NCBI GenBank assembly: GCA_949118805.1
Contig: CASAUJ010000001.1
Coordinates: 2,558-66,557, forward strand
Length of the DNA stretch: 64,000 bases
Reading direction: 5' to 3'
Source of the DNA: an uncultured Clostridia bacterium
GTDB lineage: Bacteria; Bacillota; Clostridia; TANB77; CAG-508
The notes under the pieces are model-generated. The model was not told the origin of the DNA and ran no database searches. It saw only the letters and a list, made by a program, of their open reading frames with translations. A program made the translations under genes and the position numbers. This document shows, piece by piece, positions 54,649 to 63,294 of this stretch. Numbering within the stretch: the first letter of the stretch is position 1; each line of letters opens with the position of its first letter.

Positions 54649-56554
54649 TTATTTGTGTTTTTTACTTGTTTCTTTTGCCCAATGTCTTTCTATAAACTGA
54701 TCAAATTTTTCAGCATCTACATCATCCATATTTACTCTCATATCTTTTAAGTTTTGTTCTGTAATTGGATTGGTTATAATATATTCTCCATCTACATATT
54801 CCAAAATATTTCGATAAGTATATAATTGACGATCTGTTATTTTTTCAAAATAACGAGTTGCATTGTCAAAAAATTTATCAAATTTTCCTTCCAATGTTTT
54901 TTCTTTCCTGTGATCAAAGGTATATTCATTTTTTTCTTCTACTGGAATACATTCTGTAATTCTTTCTACATATCTTTTTCCTTTAAAGTCTTTTGTTAAA
55001 TGAATATCAAAATTTAATACTTGTACCACTTGTTCTTCTGCTGTTTTTTCGTTTTTGAAAACCCCTGCCCTTAACATAGAGTTTCTTAATGCCGTTACTA
55101 AGTTTGGAAAGGTTTTCGCATGGTGTGTAAATAAAGTAAATTTAGAAGCTACTTGAGCCGCTTGAATCATCCAAGATGCTACTGGATCAGTTGCAACCTC
55201 TCCTATGATATTAACAGAACCATCTGTTTTCTTTTGAACATCCAAACCTTCTTGTCCAGAAATGGTTTCTGTTTCACGAAAAGTTAAAATATTTCTAGTT
55301 GGGTATATTTTTCTTAAGTGAAGCTCAAAAGCTGTTTCCTGCACACGAATATTCATAGTTTCATAAATATTCTCTATCATTCCCATCAACATCGTTGTTT
55401 TTCCACACCCTTGCTCTCCTGTGATCGAAATAATTCTTGCTCCTTTTACTAAATATTTTAATAATTCAATGGATTCATCACATCCTGGTTCTCCTTTGAA
55501 CCATTGCTCTAAAGTAGAACGTTTTACGTCAAATTTTCTTACAAAGAAAGCCCATGTTTCTGAAAAGCTTGGTCTTACTACTACAACACGTGAACCATCT
55601 TTCATTTCATTTATTTTATAACCATTTGTATCGGATAATTGTCCTGGGTTATTATATTTATAAATATTTTGACATACTCTCTTTAATTCTGCTTCTGTTC
55701 CAAAAGATAAAAATCCTAAACGAATTGATTTTCCTTGAAAAAAGATCCAAATACTATCACACGCTCTTGGCACCTTATGTTCTGCTACTTGTTCTAAATA
55801 ATCTCCATCTGCTTGTGCTACTTGACTTAGAAAACTCTCTGGTAATCCAGAAACTCCTCCGTGATACACCATCAATGTTCATATCTCGAATTTCATCAAT
55901 GGAACTATATCCTTTATAATATTGATAAATTCTTTGTACCACAACTGCTAGTTTATCGGAAAAAGATAATAGAATATTCTCTTTTTCATAAATATCTTCT
56001 ATTTCATTCCCTGTTATAACATAAGAAGGTTTTGTCTCTCCTTCTACATATTTCAAAGTAGCTAAATCATATTTTTTGATTAACTCTGTTAACGCTTCGT
56101 AACCAAATTCTTTTTTATAGCTATAAATTAAAATATCAAATTTGTCTTGTGCTGTTAGAAGGGAAGGAATATCAAAAGGAATTGCTTTGGATATATTGCT
56201 TTCTGTTACCCCATATTCTTTTTCCAATAAATCAAAAATTAATTCTTTGACATATTTTTTGTCATTCACATCTCCATAGGTACATCCTTTTAAAGCTTTT
56301 TTAAGTTCATATTTTTTGTTTTTCCTTCTTTTTAATTCTTCTTCGGAAAGTCCTATATCATATAAATTAATTTTGGTTATTTCATCTAATCTTCTTTTTA
56401 CAAATTCCATCATTTTTTCAATGGTGTATGTCTTGTCATCCACATCTACTTGTACTTCAACTTCTGCTGTTTTCTTTTTCTTAATGACATAAAAAAGTAC
56501 ATATCCTGCAAGTATTAATATGGCTAAGATTAATACGATGTTTGTAATTGACAT
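54649..56554 (-). CDS. CpaF/TadA-type secretion ATPase, read through a +1 frameshift at CGG
   Basis: Hexameric ATPase powering pilus assembly. ATG 56554 follows AAGGAGG. An unusual N-terminal TM helix is at 4-24. At codon 232 (MNIDGVS, then CGG, 55861-55859) the zero frame leads into nonsense. Skipping one base gives GGVSGLPESFLSQVAQADGD and continues to the stop at 54649, 634 residues in total. The Walker A ISITGEQGCGKTTMLMGMIE, the Asp box region TRNILTFRETETISGQEGLD and the His-box SKFTLFTHHAKTFPNLVTAL are in the second part. The N-terminal region (SFSDKLAVVVQRIYQYYKGY) is typical CpaF. Confidence 0.9.
55859..55861 (-). other. CGG +1 frameshift site 5 (cpaF-like)
   Basis: GTA-TCA-CGG-A. 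Skipping C gives Gly-Gly-Val-Ser-Gly, linking the N-terminal and motor domains. Confidence 0.9.
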
Positions 56555-56577
56555 TTTGTTTTTCCCTCCTTATCACT

Positions 56578-57409
56578 TTATCGTAAATCTTCTAATCGAT
56601 ATATAATATTGTCTACGGTTCTTTTTACTTCTGCTAGAAAAAATCCATTCCTATCATCTTCTCCTGTTTTTCTAAGGCTCAAAAATAAATTTGGTACTTT
56701 CGCTTCTTCACATGCTTCGAAAAACAAGGTATTATATGGAATTGTTGAAACTTTATTTCTTTCTCCTAAGTATCTTGATATGTTTTTTATGTTATATTTT
56801 GAATACTTATCATATCTTCCAATTAATAATAATACTTTTTTGGATTTTAAGATTGTTTTTTCTTCTCTTGTTTCTATAAAGCTATTGATATTACTTAGTC
56901 TTTGGCTTAAATGAATCACAATTAAATTGGATTGATTCATAATCAACTCTTCGTCATCTTCTTGTATTTGTTTATCTAAATCCACTAATACTAAATCATA
57001 ATAGCGATTGGCCAAATTTATAATTTCTGGATAATATTTTCTGATCTCCTTATATTCTTCTCGATCTCCTTTAAAAGCTGGTAAAATTTCTAATCGATCT
57101 TTAAAGATAATTTTGGTGTAATTAGTAATGTTTTCTGGTAATAATTTATTACTTTTCATAATTCTAGCTAGTCCGAGAAACGCCCTCTTCTAGTGCTAAA
57201 TTTGTATTGGGTCCAAATAAACCTAAGTTTTTTCTAACTTTTTTTTCTTTTTCCCAAAAACAATTATCTAATTTTTCTTCTTGATATCCTGTTGAAATTA
57301 CTAAAATTCTATAATTATGTTCAATTGCTAAATGGGTACAAATTGCTGCTAAAGATAGTGTTTTTCCTGTTTGTTCTTTTCCATTATTCCAAAAAGTTAC
57401 AATTGACAT
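56578..57409 (-). CDS. CpaE-like P-loop ATPase, read through a +1 frameshift at CGG
   Basis: SIMIBI-type ATPase likely positioning the Tad machine. The N-terminus SIVTFWNNGKEQTGKTLSLA carries a deviant Walker A ending in GKT. After EEGVS the zero frame meets CGG (57175-57173) and stops two codons later. Skipping one base gives GLARIMKSNKLLPENITNYT and continues to the stop at 56578. YYDLVLVDLDKQIQEDDEEL is the Walker B region. Restored length 276 residues from ATG 57409 (279 from 57418); AGAGAGGA is 9 nt before 57409. Neighbour genes are cpaF and a second ParA-like gene. Confidence 0.86.
57173..57175 (-). other. CGG +1 frameshift site 6 (cpaE-like)
   Basis: GTT-TCT-CGG-A. Zero frame: Arg-Thr-Ser-stop. 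Skipping C gives Gly-Leu-Ala-Arg and the rest of the protein. Confidence 0.88.
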
Positions 57410-57455
57410 TTTTTTCATTCCTCTCTAAACTTCTTATGTAACAATAATCTCTTCT

Positions 57456-58154
57456 CTAAGCTCCTTTTTCAATTATTTTAATGGCTTTTCTAATGTTGGA
57501 TTCACTTACATTTTCCAAGATCTCTTCTGCTAGGCAAGCCAAGCCATCTTTATATTGAACACTTAGCTTTTTGAATTTTATTTTCGCAACTCTCTGATTT
57601 TCATAAATCACATTTAAGTCCCCATTTTCCATTGGAAAATAAATTCTATATTCATTCCAAACTATTTTGTATCCAAGGGAAAGAAAATTTAAATAGTCAT
57701 CTTCTTCCTTTAGCATTTCTTTCGAAAATAATACTTTTGTTAAACTTACTACATTTTCTAACCCCATTAAAATTTCTAATCCTTTTTTCAACGAATAATT
57801 ATCGAAAGATGTTACAAAGTAATTTTTTTCTGCGGTTTCTAATTCAAATTCTTGAAAACCTTGCAAATTATCTATATCTACTAATACAATGTCATATTCC
57901 ATTTCTTGTTCTTCTGATAATCCTAAATATTTTTTTATATTTTCTATCTTCGAAAAACCTACTGCAATGTCTACTCCTTCAAAATCTGTAATATAAGTAG
58001 TAGCAGGGTTTATGGCAGGTACTACATACCTAGCTTTTTGATTAACAGTAGAATCGATTACTAATACTTTTTGGTTTAATGTTGTTAATATTTTTGCAAC
58101 ATATACAATTAAATCTGTTTTATCATAGGCTCCTATAAACCCTATTTTTTTCAT
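57456..58154 (-). CDS. ParA/CpaE-fold protein with degenerate P-loop
   Basis: 232 residues. IGFIGAYDKTDLIVYVAKIL lies where Walker A should be but lacks the GK(S/T) core. QKVLVIDSTVNQKARYVVPA matches the Walker A' position with its Asp, and YDIVLVDIDNLQGFQEFE is the Walker B position. It is therefore a likely non-hydrolysing relative of the neighbour ATPase, perhaps a partner subunit. It lies 17 bp behind the CpaB-like gene. Confidence 0.78.
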   Translation of the reverse strand: MKKIGFIGAYDKTDLIVYVAKILTTLNQKVLVIDSTVNQKARYVVPAINPATTYITDFEGVDIAVGFSKIENIKKYLGLSEEQEMEYDIVLVDIDNLQGFQEFELETAEKNYFVTSFDNYSLKKGLEILMGLENVVSLTKVLFSKEMLKEEDDYLNFLSLGYKIVWNEYRIYFPMENGDLNVIYENQRVAKIKFKKLSVQYKDGLACLAEEILENVSESNIRKAIKIIEKGA

Positions 58155-58171
58155 CTGTATTTCTCTCCTTT

Positions 58172-59269
58172 TTACTCAACTGGTCCTGCCAAAGAATCTA
58201 AATACTCTTTTCTTGCATTTTTAGAATTGGTTGTACTTTCTTGCATATTGGTTTCCAAATTTCCTTGTGCTTGATCTCCTTGGTTGCTAATGACTGGATT
58301 GATATAATTATTTCTTAAGTTAGATGCATCTGTATCATTATAACGATTTGCAATTGCATTCATAGCTCTTTCTAAGATATTTGGATCACTTTGTAATAAA
58401 CGAGATGTACTTTCATTTACTGGATAAGTTGGAATAGCTGCTTCTTGCATTCCAGCTTCTGTATATTTAGTAGCATATATCTTAGAACCTTTAATTTGAT
58501 AAGCTTCAATAATCGCACAACTCATATGTAAAATCTCATCTTCTGACAAGTTAACCCATATGGTATCATCTGAATCAATTCCACCAACTACTGGTACTTC
58601 TACTTCTTTTTTGCTAACTACAATATAATCTTGTCCAGATGGTAGCATAAATCGAATATCAATATAGTCTCCTGTTGCTAAATCCATTGGTAAAACTAAC
58701 ATATTATATTCTTGTTTTCGAACATCATCTTGTACAAAGTTATCACTTTTTGCTAATAATTCTGTTGTGATTAAAGTATTTCTTTTCATATTTACTTTCG
58801 CTACTAATGGTACACTATTTAATACTAAATATTCTTTTTCATTATTTCTTTCAATATAATAATTTTCTGTCTCTTCTTCTTTTTGTACTTCATATTCTCT
58901 ATTATCTTTTCTGATATATAATTTAGGATTATTACTATTATCATATTTGGTATAAATATCGTTTCCTTCTTTGTCTTGTAGGGCATAGTTCTCAATCATA
59001 CTAATATCACTGGTTGCATTACTTGGCACAAGATTTCGATTGACGGTTTGGATGGTTAACATATCAGTGGTAATTACTTGTCCTGAACTTACATCTTGTT
59101 TTAAAACATATGCTTTCACACTTGCTTGTAGTTCTTCTTTTTCTTTTTTGGTTTTGTTCATTAATTGCATAAATAATAACGCTATGATAATACCTGAAAT
59201 TAGTAACATTACTAACATTCCTAATAAAAATGAATTTCTTGCTTTTCTTTGCATTGGATTTGTTGCCAT
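58172..59269 (-). CDS. CpaB-like SAF-domain pilus assembly protein
   Basis: 365 residues. A basic start, then a TM helix at about 13-33 (FLLGMLVMLLISGIIIALLF). The external SAF motif region is VLKQDVSSGQVITTDMLTIQ, and VNMKRNTLITTELLAKSD is a second half. A Flp pilus CpaB-type domain follows near YIDIRFMLPSGQDYIVVSKK. The tail is Gln/Asn-rich. First gene of the Tad-like cluster, behind its own promoter. Confidence 0.85.
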   Translation of the reverse strand: MATNPMQRKARNSFLLGMLVMLLISGIIIALLFMQLMNKTKKEKEELQASVKAYVLKQDVSSGQVITTDMLTIQTVNRNLVPSNATSDISMIENYALQDKEGNDIYTKYDNSNNPKLYIRKDNREYEVQKEEETENYYIERNNEKEYLVLNSVPLVAKVNMKRNTLITTELLAKSDNFVQDDVRKQEYNMLVLPMDLATGDYIDIRFMLPSGQDYIVVSKKEVEVPVVGGIDSDDTIWVNLSEDEILHMSCAIIEAYQIKGSKIYATKYTEAGMQEAAIPTYPVNESTSRLLQSDPNILERAMNAIANRYNDTDASNLRNNYINPVISNQGDQAQGNLETNMQESTTNSKNARKEYLDSLAGPVE

Positions 59270-59330
59270 AACAAATTCCTCCCTTAACCTATATTTTTCT
59301 ATATTTTTTTACAAAATATCTATCTATTCT

Positions 59331-59359
59331 ATTTTAACGCAAATGTACTTCAAAATCAA
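59331..59359 (-). promoter_or_regulatory. Promoter of the Tad-like cluster
   Basis: Minus strand TTGATT (59354-59359), 17-nt spacer, TAAAAT (59331-59336), about 55 nt ahead of the CpaB-like gene. Confidence 0.6.
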
Positions 59360-59430
59360 TGTATTTAGTTGTTGTTATAAAAAGTTAATGTGTTTGTAAT
59401 ATTTTTGTAACATTGTGTCTCTCTCGTTTT

Positions 59431-60310
59431 TTAACAAAACTTTTGTAATGCTTTTGCAACGCCTTCTTCATCATTAGAATCAGTTATATAGTCTGCTATT
59501 CCGAGTTACTTCTGGTGTACTTTCTTTCATAACAATTCCTAAACCTGCTTCTTGGATCATTTTTTTATCATTTATATTATCTCCTATTGTTATTACTTCT
59601 TCTTTTTTTAGTTTTAATTTTTGCATTAAATATTGAATTGCATCCCATTTATCAACATTTTTTAGGGTGATTTCTGTGTAGTAATATTCAATTGTCTTTT
59701 CTTGTGTTCCTTGTTTTATACTTTTTTTCGCCATATGAGAAACATCAAGCACTTCAATTCCTACTATTTTTCTTAGTTTCTTTATAATAGATTGAAAAAT
59801 CAGTTGATTTTCATCACAAATTGTTATTTTTAAAATTTTTTCTTCCTTATTTTCTTTCACATATTCTTCTATATTTTTGATCATACTAATTCTAGTCTGT
59901 TTACTTTCTTGTTTTTTCAGATTTTCTTTCTGATAATATAAAACATTATATTTTAAATCTGTTGTTAAAATCGTCTGCATGGTATAAACATTATAAAATA
60001 TACTATTTTCTTCACATATTTTTATAATCTCTAATGCTTTTTGTTGTGGCAAAAATTTATCATATATAATTTCTTCTTTTTGAATATCATAAACAATACT
60101 TCCATTTCCTGCTATACAGTATTTTTCACTTCCTATTTCTCTGGCTATTGTTATGACAGAATCAACTGGTCTTCCCGACGCAATAATCACATCAATTCCC
60201 TTTTGTATCGTCTGTTTTATCACATCTTTTGTATTTTGTGTTACGATACCATAAGAATTCAACATTGTTCCATCTAAATCAATTGCTACTAATTTATACA
60301 TATTTTCCAC
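59431..60310 (-). CDS. Cof-type HAD phosphatase, C-terminus restored by a +1 frameshift at CGG
   Basis: Haloacid dehalogenase superfamily IIB phosphatase acting on sugar phosphates or similar. Motif I is YKLVAIDLDGTMLNSYG, motif II VIIASGRPV, motif III/IV EEVITIGDNINDKKMIQEAG. After GIVMKESTPEVT the zero frame meets CGG (59503-59501) and stops 7 codons later. Skipping one base gives GIADYITDSNDEEGVAKALQ then KFC, the usual Cof C-terminus, and a stop at 59431. Total 292 residues, normal size. Single gene downstream of a gap holding the SASP promoter on the other strand. Confidence 0.93.
59501..59503 (-). other. CGG +1 frameshift site 7 (HAD phosphatase)
   Basis: GTA-ACT-CGG-A. Skipping C gives Gly-Ile-Ala-Asp and the family-typical TDSNDEEGVA end. 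Confidence 0.92.
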
Positions 60311-60386
60311 TCCTTGTTATTTTTGCTTTTTTATTATAACTTTAAATTCATGTTTTTTCAATAGATTTTTTTGGAAAAAATTACTT

Positions 60387-60416
60387 GTGTATTTTTCTCC
60401 TTTTTTGCACATTCTA
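60387..60416 (+). promoter_or_regulatory. Sigma-G-like promoter of the SASP gene
   Basis: GTGTA (60387-60391), 18-nt spacer, CATTCTA (60410-60416). The -10 matches CATWHTA exactly and the -35 matches GHATR in four of five positions. Confidence 0.62.
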
Positions 60417-60474
60417 GTATTAGAAAAAGCAAAGGTTTTTTCTGATATGTAATATTACAGGAGGTGAAAAAACG

Positions 60475-60672
60475 ATGGCAACAAATTCAAACAAAAAATT
60501 AGTTCCAGAAGCTATGTCTGCTTTAGACAAATTCAAATATGAAGTAGCTAGTGAAGTTGGTGTTAATTTAAAAGACGGATATAATGGAGATATCTCAGCT
60601 AAAGACGCTGGAAGAATCGGTGGTAACATGGTTAGAAAAATGATCCAACAAGCTGAACAACAAATGAAATAG
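60475..60672 (+). CDS. Alpha/beta-type small acid-soluble spore protein
   Basis: DNA-binding protein that protects spore DNA. 65 residues. LVPEAMSALDKFKYEVASEV then GVNLKDGYNGDISAKDAGRI and GGNMVRKMIQQAEQQMK hold the family signature, including the GPR protease site region KYEVASEVG. A perfect AGGAGGTG lies before ATG, and a terminator follows. It marks the organism as an endospore former. Confidence 0.97.
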   Translation: MATNSNKKLVPEAMSALDKFKYEVASEVGVNLKDGYNGDISAKDAGRIGGNMVRKMIQQAEQQMK

Positions 60673-60747
60673 TTTCTATTTTATAAGTTATTAATCTTCA
60701 TTTGGTAGGAAGTTAAATTTTGTTTTTATTTATTTTTTTAAATACAT

Positions 60748-60777
60748 AAAGGCAGGATTTGATTTCCTGCCTTTTTT
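60748..60777 (+). terminator. Terminator of the SASP gene (probably shared with ddh)
   Basis: AAAGGCAGGA pairs with TCCTGCCTTT around a 7-nt loop, followed by a T-run; the A-run on the other side makes it usable from ddh as well. Confidence 0.8.
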
Positions 60778-60809
60778 CTTTGATTCGATTTTCGCTTGAT
60801 AGCATCTTT

Positions 60810-61787
60810 TTACAATAATCTTTTGATTAGTTTTTCTGTTGGTTCTGGACTTAAAAAACTAGGTGGAATATCCAAAACAGTTTTGGCTCCAAATTCATTT
60901 TTTCGCTCTAAATAAACAGCTGCTCTTGCATAAGCGACTAATATACTTGCTGTAAACTCTGGATTGGATTCTAATTTTAAGGAATACTCAATTACCTGTT
61001 TATTCTCTCCTGTATTTCCACTACGAATCACAAATCCTCCATGTGGCATAGCAGAATGTTTTTCTTTTAGTTCTTCTTCTGTTACAAAATTAACAGTTGT
61101 TTCATAATCAGCAAAATAATTTGGCATCTCCTTAATTTCTTTTTCAATTTGTTTAAGATCTGCCCCTTCTTCAACTACTACATAACAATCTCTTAAATGT
61201 TTTTCTCTTGTAGTCAATTGTGGATTTTCACCGTTTCGAACTCTTCCCATAGAACTTTCAATTGGAATGGTATATTGTTTGGCATCTTTCACTCCAGCAA
61301 TTTTTCGAATTGCATCAGAATGCCCTTGACTGACTCCTTTCCCCCAAAAAGTATATGTGTTTCCAGTTGGAAGAATTGACTCTGCGTAAGCTCTTGTTAT
61401 CGAAAACATTCCTGGATCCCATCCTACTGAAATGATAGAAACTTTATTAGCACAAGAAGAAGATTGATTCATCTTTTCAAAATATTCTGGTATTTTTGCA
61501 TGGGTATCAAAACTATCAACAGTATTAAACATACTTGCAATTTCTGGTCCTTGTTTTGGTAAATCTTGTGCAGATCCACCACAAAGAATTACTACATCAA
61601 TTTTCTTTACATAGTCTTTTATTTCCTGAATTGGAATTACTTTTGCATCTGATACAGGGTGAATGGTTTCTGGTTCTCTTCTTGTAAAAATAGCTACTAA
61701 TTCCATATCTTGATTGGCCGAATTGGAAAGTGCTTTTTCCACTCCTTTCCCTAAATTACCATAACCGCAAATTGCTACTTTTATCAT
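60810..61787 (-). CDS. ddh: meso-Diaminopimelate dehydrogenase
   Basis: NADPH enzyme that makes meso-DAP in one step from tetrahydrodipicolinate. 325 residues. The Rossmann motif is VAICGYGNLGKGVEKALSN. Substrate-site residues lie in VILCGGSAQDLPKQGPEI, SVGWDPGMFSITRAYAESIL and GKGVSQGHSDAIRKIAGVKD. The enzyme provides DAP for peptidoglycan and lysine. Its own terminator lies between it and the SASP gene. It is 86 bp behind hpf. Confidence 0.96.
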   Translation of the reverse strand: MIKVAICGYGNLGKGVEKALSNSANQDMELVAIFTRREPETIHPVSDAKVIPIQEIKDYVKKIDVVILCGGSAQDLPKQGPEIASMFNTVDSFDTHAKIPEYFEKMNQSSSCANKVSIISVGWDPGMFSITRAYAESILPTGNTYTFWGKGVSQGHSDAIRKIAGVKDAKQYTIPIESSMGRVRNGENPQLTTREKHLRDCYVVVEEGADLKQIEKEIKEMPNYFADYETTVNFVTEEELKEKHSAMPHGGFVIRSGNTGENKQVIEYSLKLESNPEFTASILVAYARAAVYLERKNEFGAKTVLDIPPSFLSPEPTEKLIKRLL

Positions 61788-61839
61788 TTTCTTCCCTTCT
61801 TTCTTTTTAATTCACAAATTCAATATAAAGGCTTAGAAA

Positions 61840-61862
61840 GACAGGATTGAATCTTTCCTGCC
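61840..61862 (-). terminator. Terminator of hpf
   Basis: GGCAGGA pairs with TCCTGTC (one G-U pair), then a short U-run. Confidence 0.6.
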
Positions 61863-61873
61863 TTTTTCTTTTT

Positions 61874-62401
61874 CTATGCCTCTGGTTCTACTAAACCATA
61901 ATTTTTACCATCTTTTAATTTATGTATTGCATTTACTTTACCTGTTTCTACATTTATAAATACTAAGAAATTATGACTTGGCTTTTCTTGTAGTTTTAAA
62001 ACAGCATCCTCTGGTAACATTGGCTTAATTTCATAATAAGAAGTTTTTATAATTTCATTGTTTATTTCTGCTACTGGGTCAACTACTGTTTCCATTGTTT
62101 TTAGAGAGGCATCTTTCATCATTTTTTCTTTTTTGGTTTTTGCCTTTCTAATTTGTCCTTCTAAAATATCAATATCTTTATCAATGGAAGCATACATATC
62201 TTTATCTTCTGTTACCGCTCTATATTTTTCCCCATTAGCCATCACATAAATTTCTGCTATTTGTTCATTTTTTTCTGTTTTCAAGGTAACTTCTGCTTCT
62301 GCTTCCTCAAAATATTTATCAATTCTGTCTAATTTTTTTTCTACATAATCATTAATTGCTTCTGTTATCTTTAGTTCCTTTCCTGTTATTTTTATTTTCA
62401 T
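61874..62401 (-). CDS. hpf: Ribosome hibernation promoting factor, long form
   Basis: Stalls and dimerises ribosomes into 100S particles in stationary phase. 175 residues. The N-terminal domain is MKIKITGKELKITEAINDYV to about residue 95, with the ribosome-contacting basic region KAKTKKEKMMK. The C-terminal dimerisation domain is IIKTSYYEIKPMLPEDAVLK then SHNFLVFINVETGKVNAIHK. Long form as in other Firmicutes. It stands 130 bp behind recO. Confidence 0.95.
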   Translation of the reverse strand: MKIKITGKELKITEAINDYVEKKLDRIDKYFEEAEAEVTLKTEKNEQIAEIYVMANGEKYRAVTEDKDMYASIDKDIDILEGQIRKAKTKKEKMMKDASLKTMETVVDPVAEINNEIIKTSYYEIKPMLPEDAVLKLQEKPSHNFLVFINVETGKVNAIHKLKDGKNYGLVEPEA

Positions 62402-62531
62402 AAAAATCGCTCCTTCCTTTTTACCATTTTATTATATACATTAAGTACTTTCTTGTCAACTTAAAATATAAAAATCTTTAAAGAGCTTATTTTCTTCTTT
62501 TTATGCCTCATTATTCTTTGGATTTCACTTT

Positions 62532-63262
62532 TTAAAATAGTTCTTCTAATTTGTATTCTTTTTCTAATTTCTCATTAAAATAAATTTTGGTCACTAATTT
62601 AAATTCTTCTAATGCTGTTTCTTTTAAGTCAAATGCATATATTTTTTTAGGTGGAGCGGTTACTGTATAACGAATGGCATTTAAAGTACTTTGACTAATT
62701 TCTATACTACTTGTATCTTGTTTTCCACATATTTTGCACTTAACTCCATTATCTTTAATACTAAAATATGCCAATTCTTCTTTCTCTTTGTTGGTCACAC
62801 ATTCCATAATTTGTGGGGTAAATCCTAATATACATAACAATCGTAATTTAAATACACTTAATATTCTATCTAAATTCTCATCGGTTTCTGCTATGACATA
62901 AAGTGTATTTAAAAATAATTGTAATATTGAATAGCAATTTTGATTCTCATGTGTTACATCTTGTATGATTTTATTGATATGTACAGCATATTTCAATTTG
63001 TCCAAGTCAACTCTAAGTTTGTAAAAAACTTCAATTGGTTCAACAGAATTTATATGATATGTTCCGTGATCCCTTAAACACAAAATATTCTCCAAAGCAA
63101 AATAATTGTGTTCCCGCCAAAAGAGCACTTTTGGGTCTTCTTGCTCCTTTGGCTACACATGAAATTTTTCCGTATATTAGGGGTTAATATTGTAAGCATT
63201 TTATCAAAGTCTCCCATATTATTTTCTGCTAATACAATTCCATTTATTTTTATATTTGCCAT
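62532..63262 (-). CDS. recO: DNA repair protein RecO, read through two +1 frameshifts at CGG
   Basis: RecFOR pathway mediator loading RecA. ATG 63262 gives MANIKINGIVLAENNMGDFD then KMLTILTPNI. CGG (63172-63170) breaks the frame; skipping one base gives GKISCVAKGARRPKSALLAG then TQLFCFGEYFVFKGS. A second CGG (63066-63064) breaks it again; skipping one base gives GTYHINSVEPIEVFYKLRVD. The last frame ends at 62532. Total 242 residues, normal. Zinc-type cysteines KCKICGK lie near residue 180. Each of the three frames alone is useless. Position between yqzL and hpf, with era next, is conserved in Firmicutes. Confidence 0.94.
63064..63066 (-). other. CGG +1 frameshift site 8 (recO, second)
   Basis: GGA-TCA-CGG-A. 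In the already shifted frame CGG leads to a stop 8 codons on; a second skip restores the frame. Confidence 0.92.
63170..63172 (-). other. CGG +1 frameshift site 9 (recO, first)
   Basis: AAT-ATA-CGG-A. Skipping C gives Gly-Lys-Ile-Ser, the conserved RecO beta-strand. Confidence 0.92.
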
Positions 63263-63294
63263 CTTTTCATTCCTCTTACTTTATTCCTTTTCTC

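Noticed and set aside
11948..63172. Frameshifts as ordinary sequencing errors or pseudogenes
   Set aside because: They are not at homopolymers, all have one extra base at CGG, include essential genes, and leave everything else intact. The true pseudogene at 41913-42374 looks quite different.
11948..63172. CGG reassigned to another amino acid without frameshift
   Set aside because: At eight of the nine sites the zero frame hits a stop or nonsense soon after CGG, so a simple reassignment (for example to Trp or Gln) would not restore the proteins.
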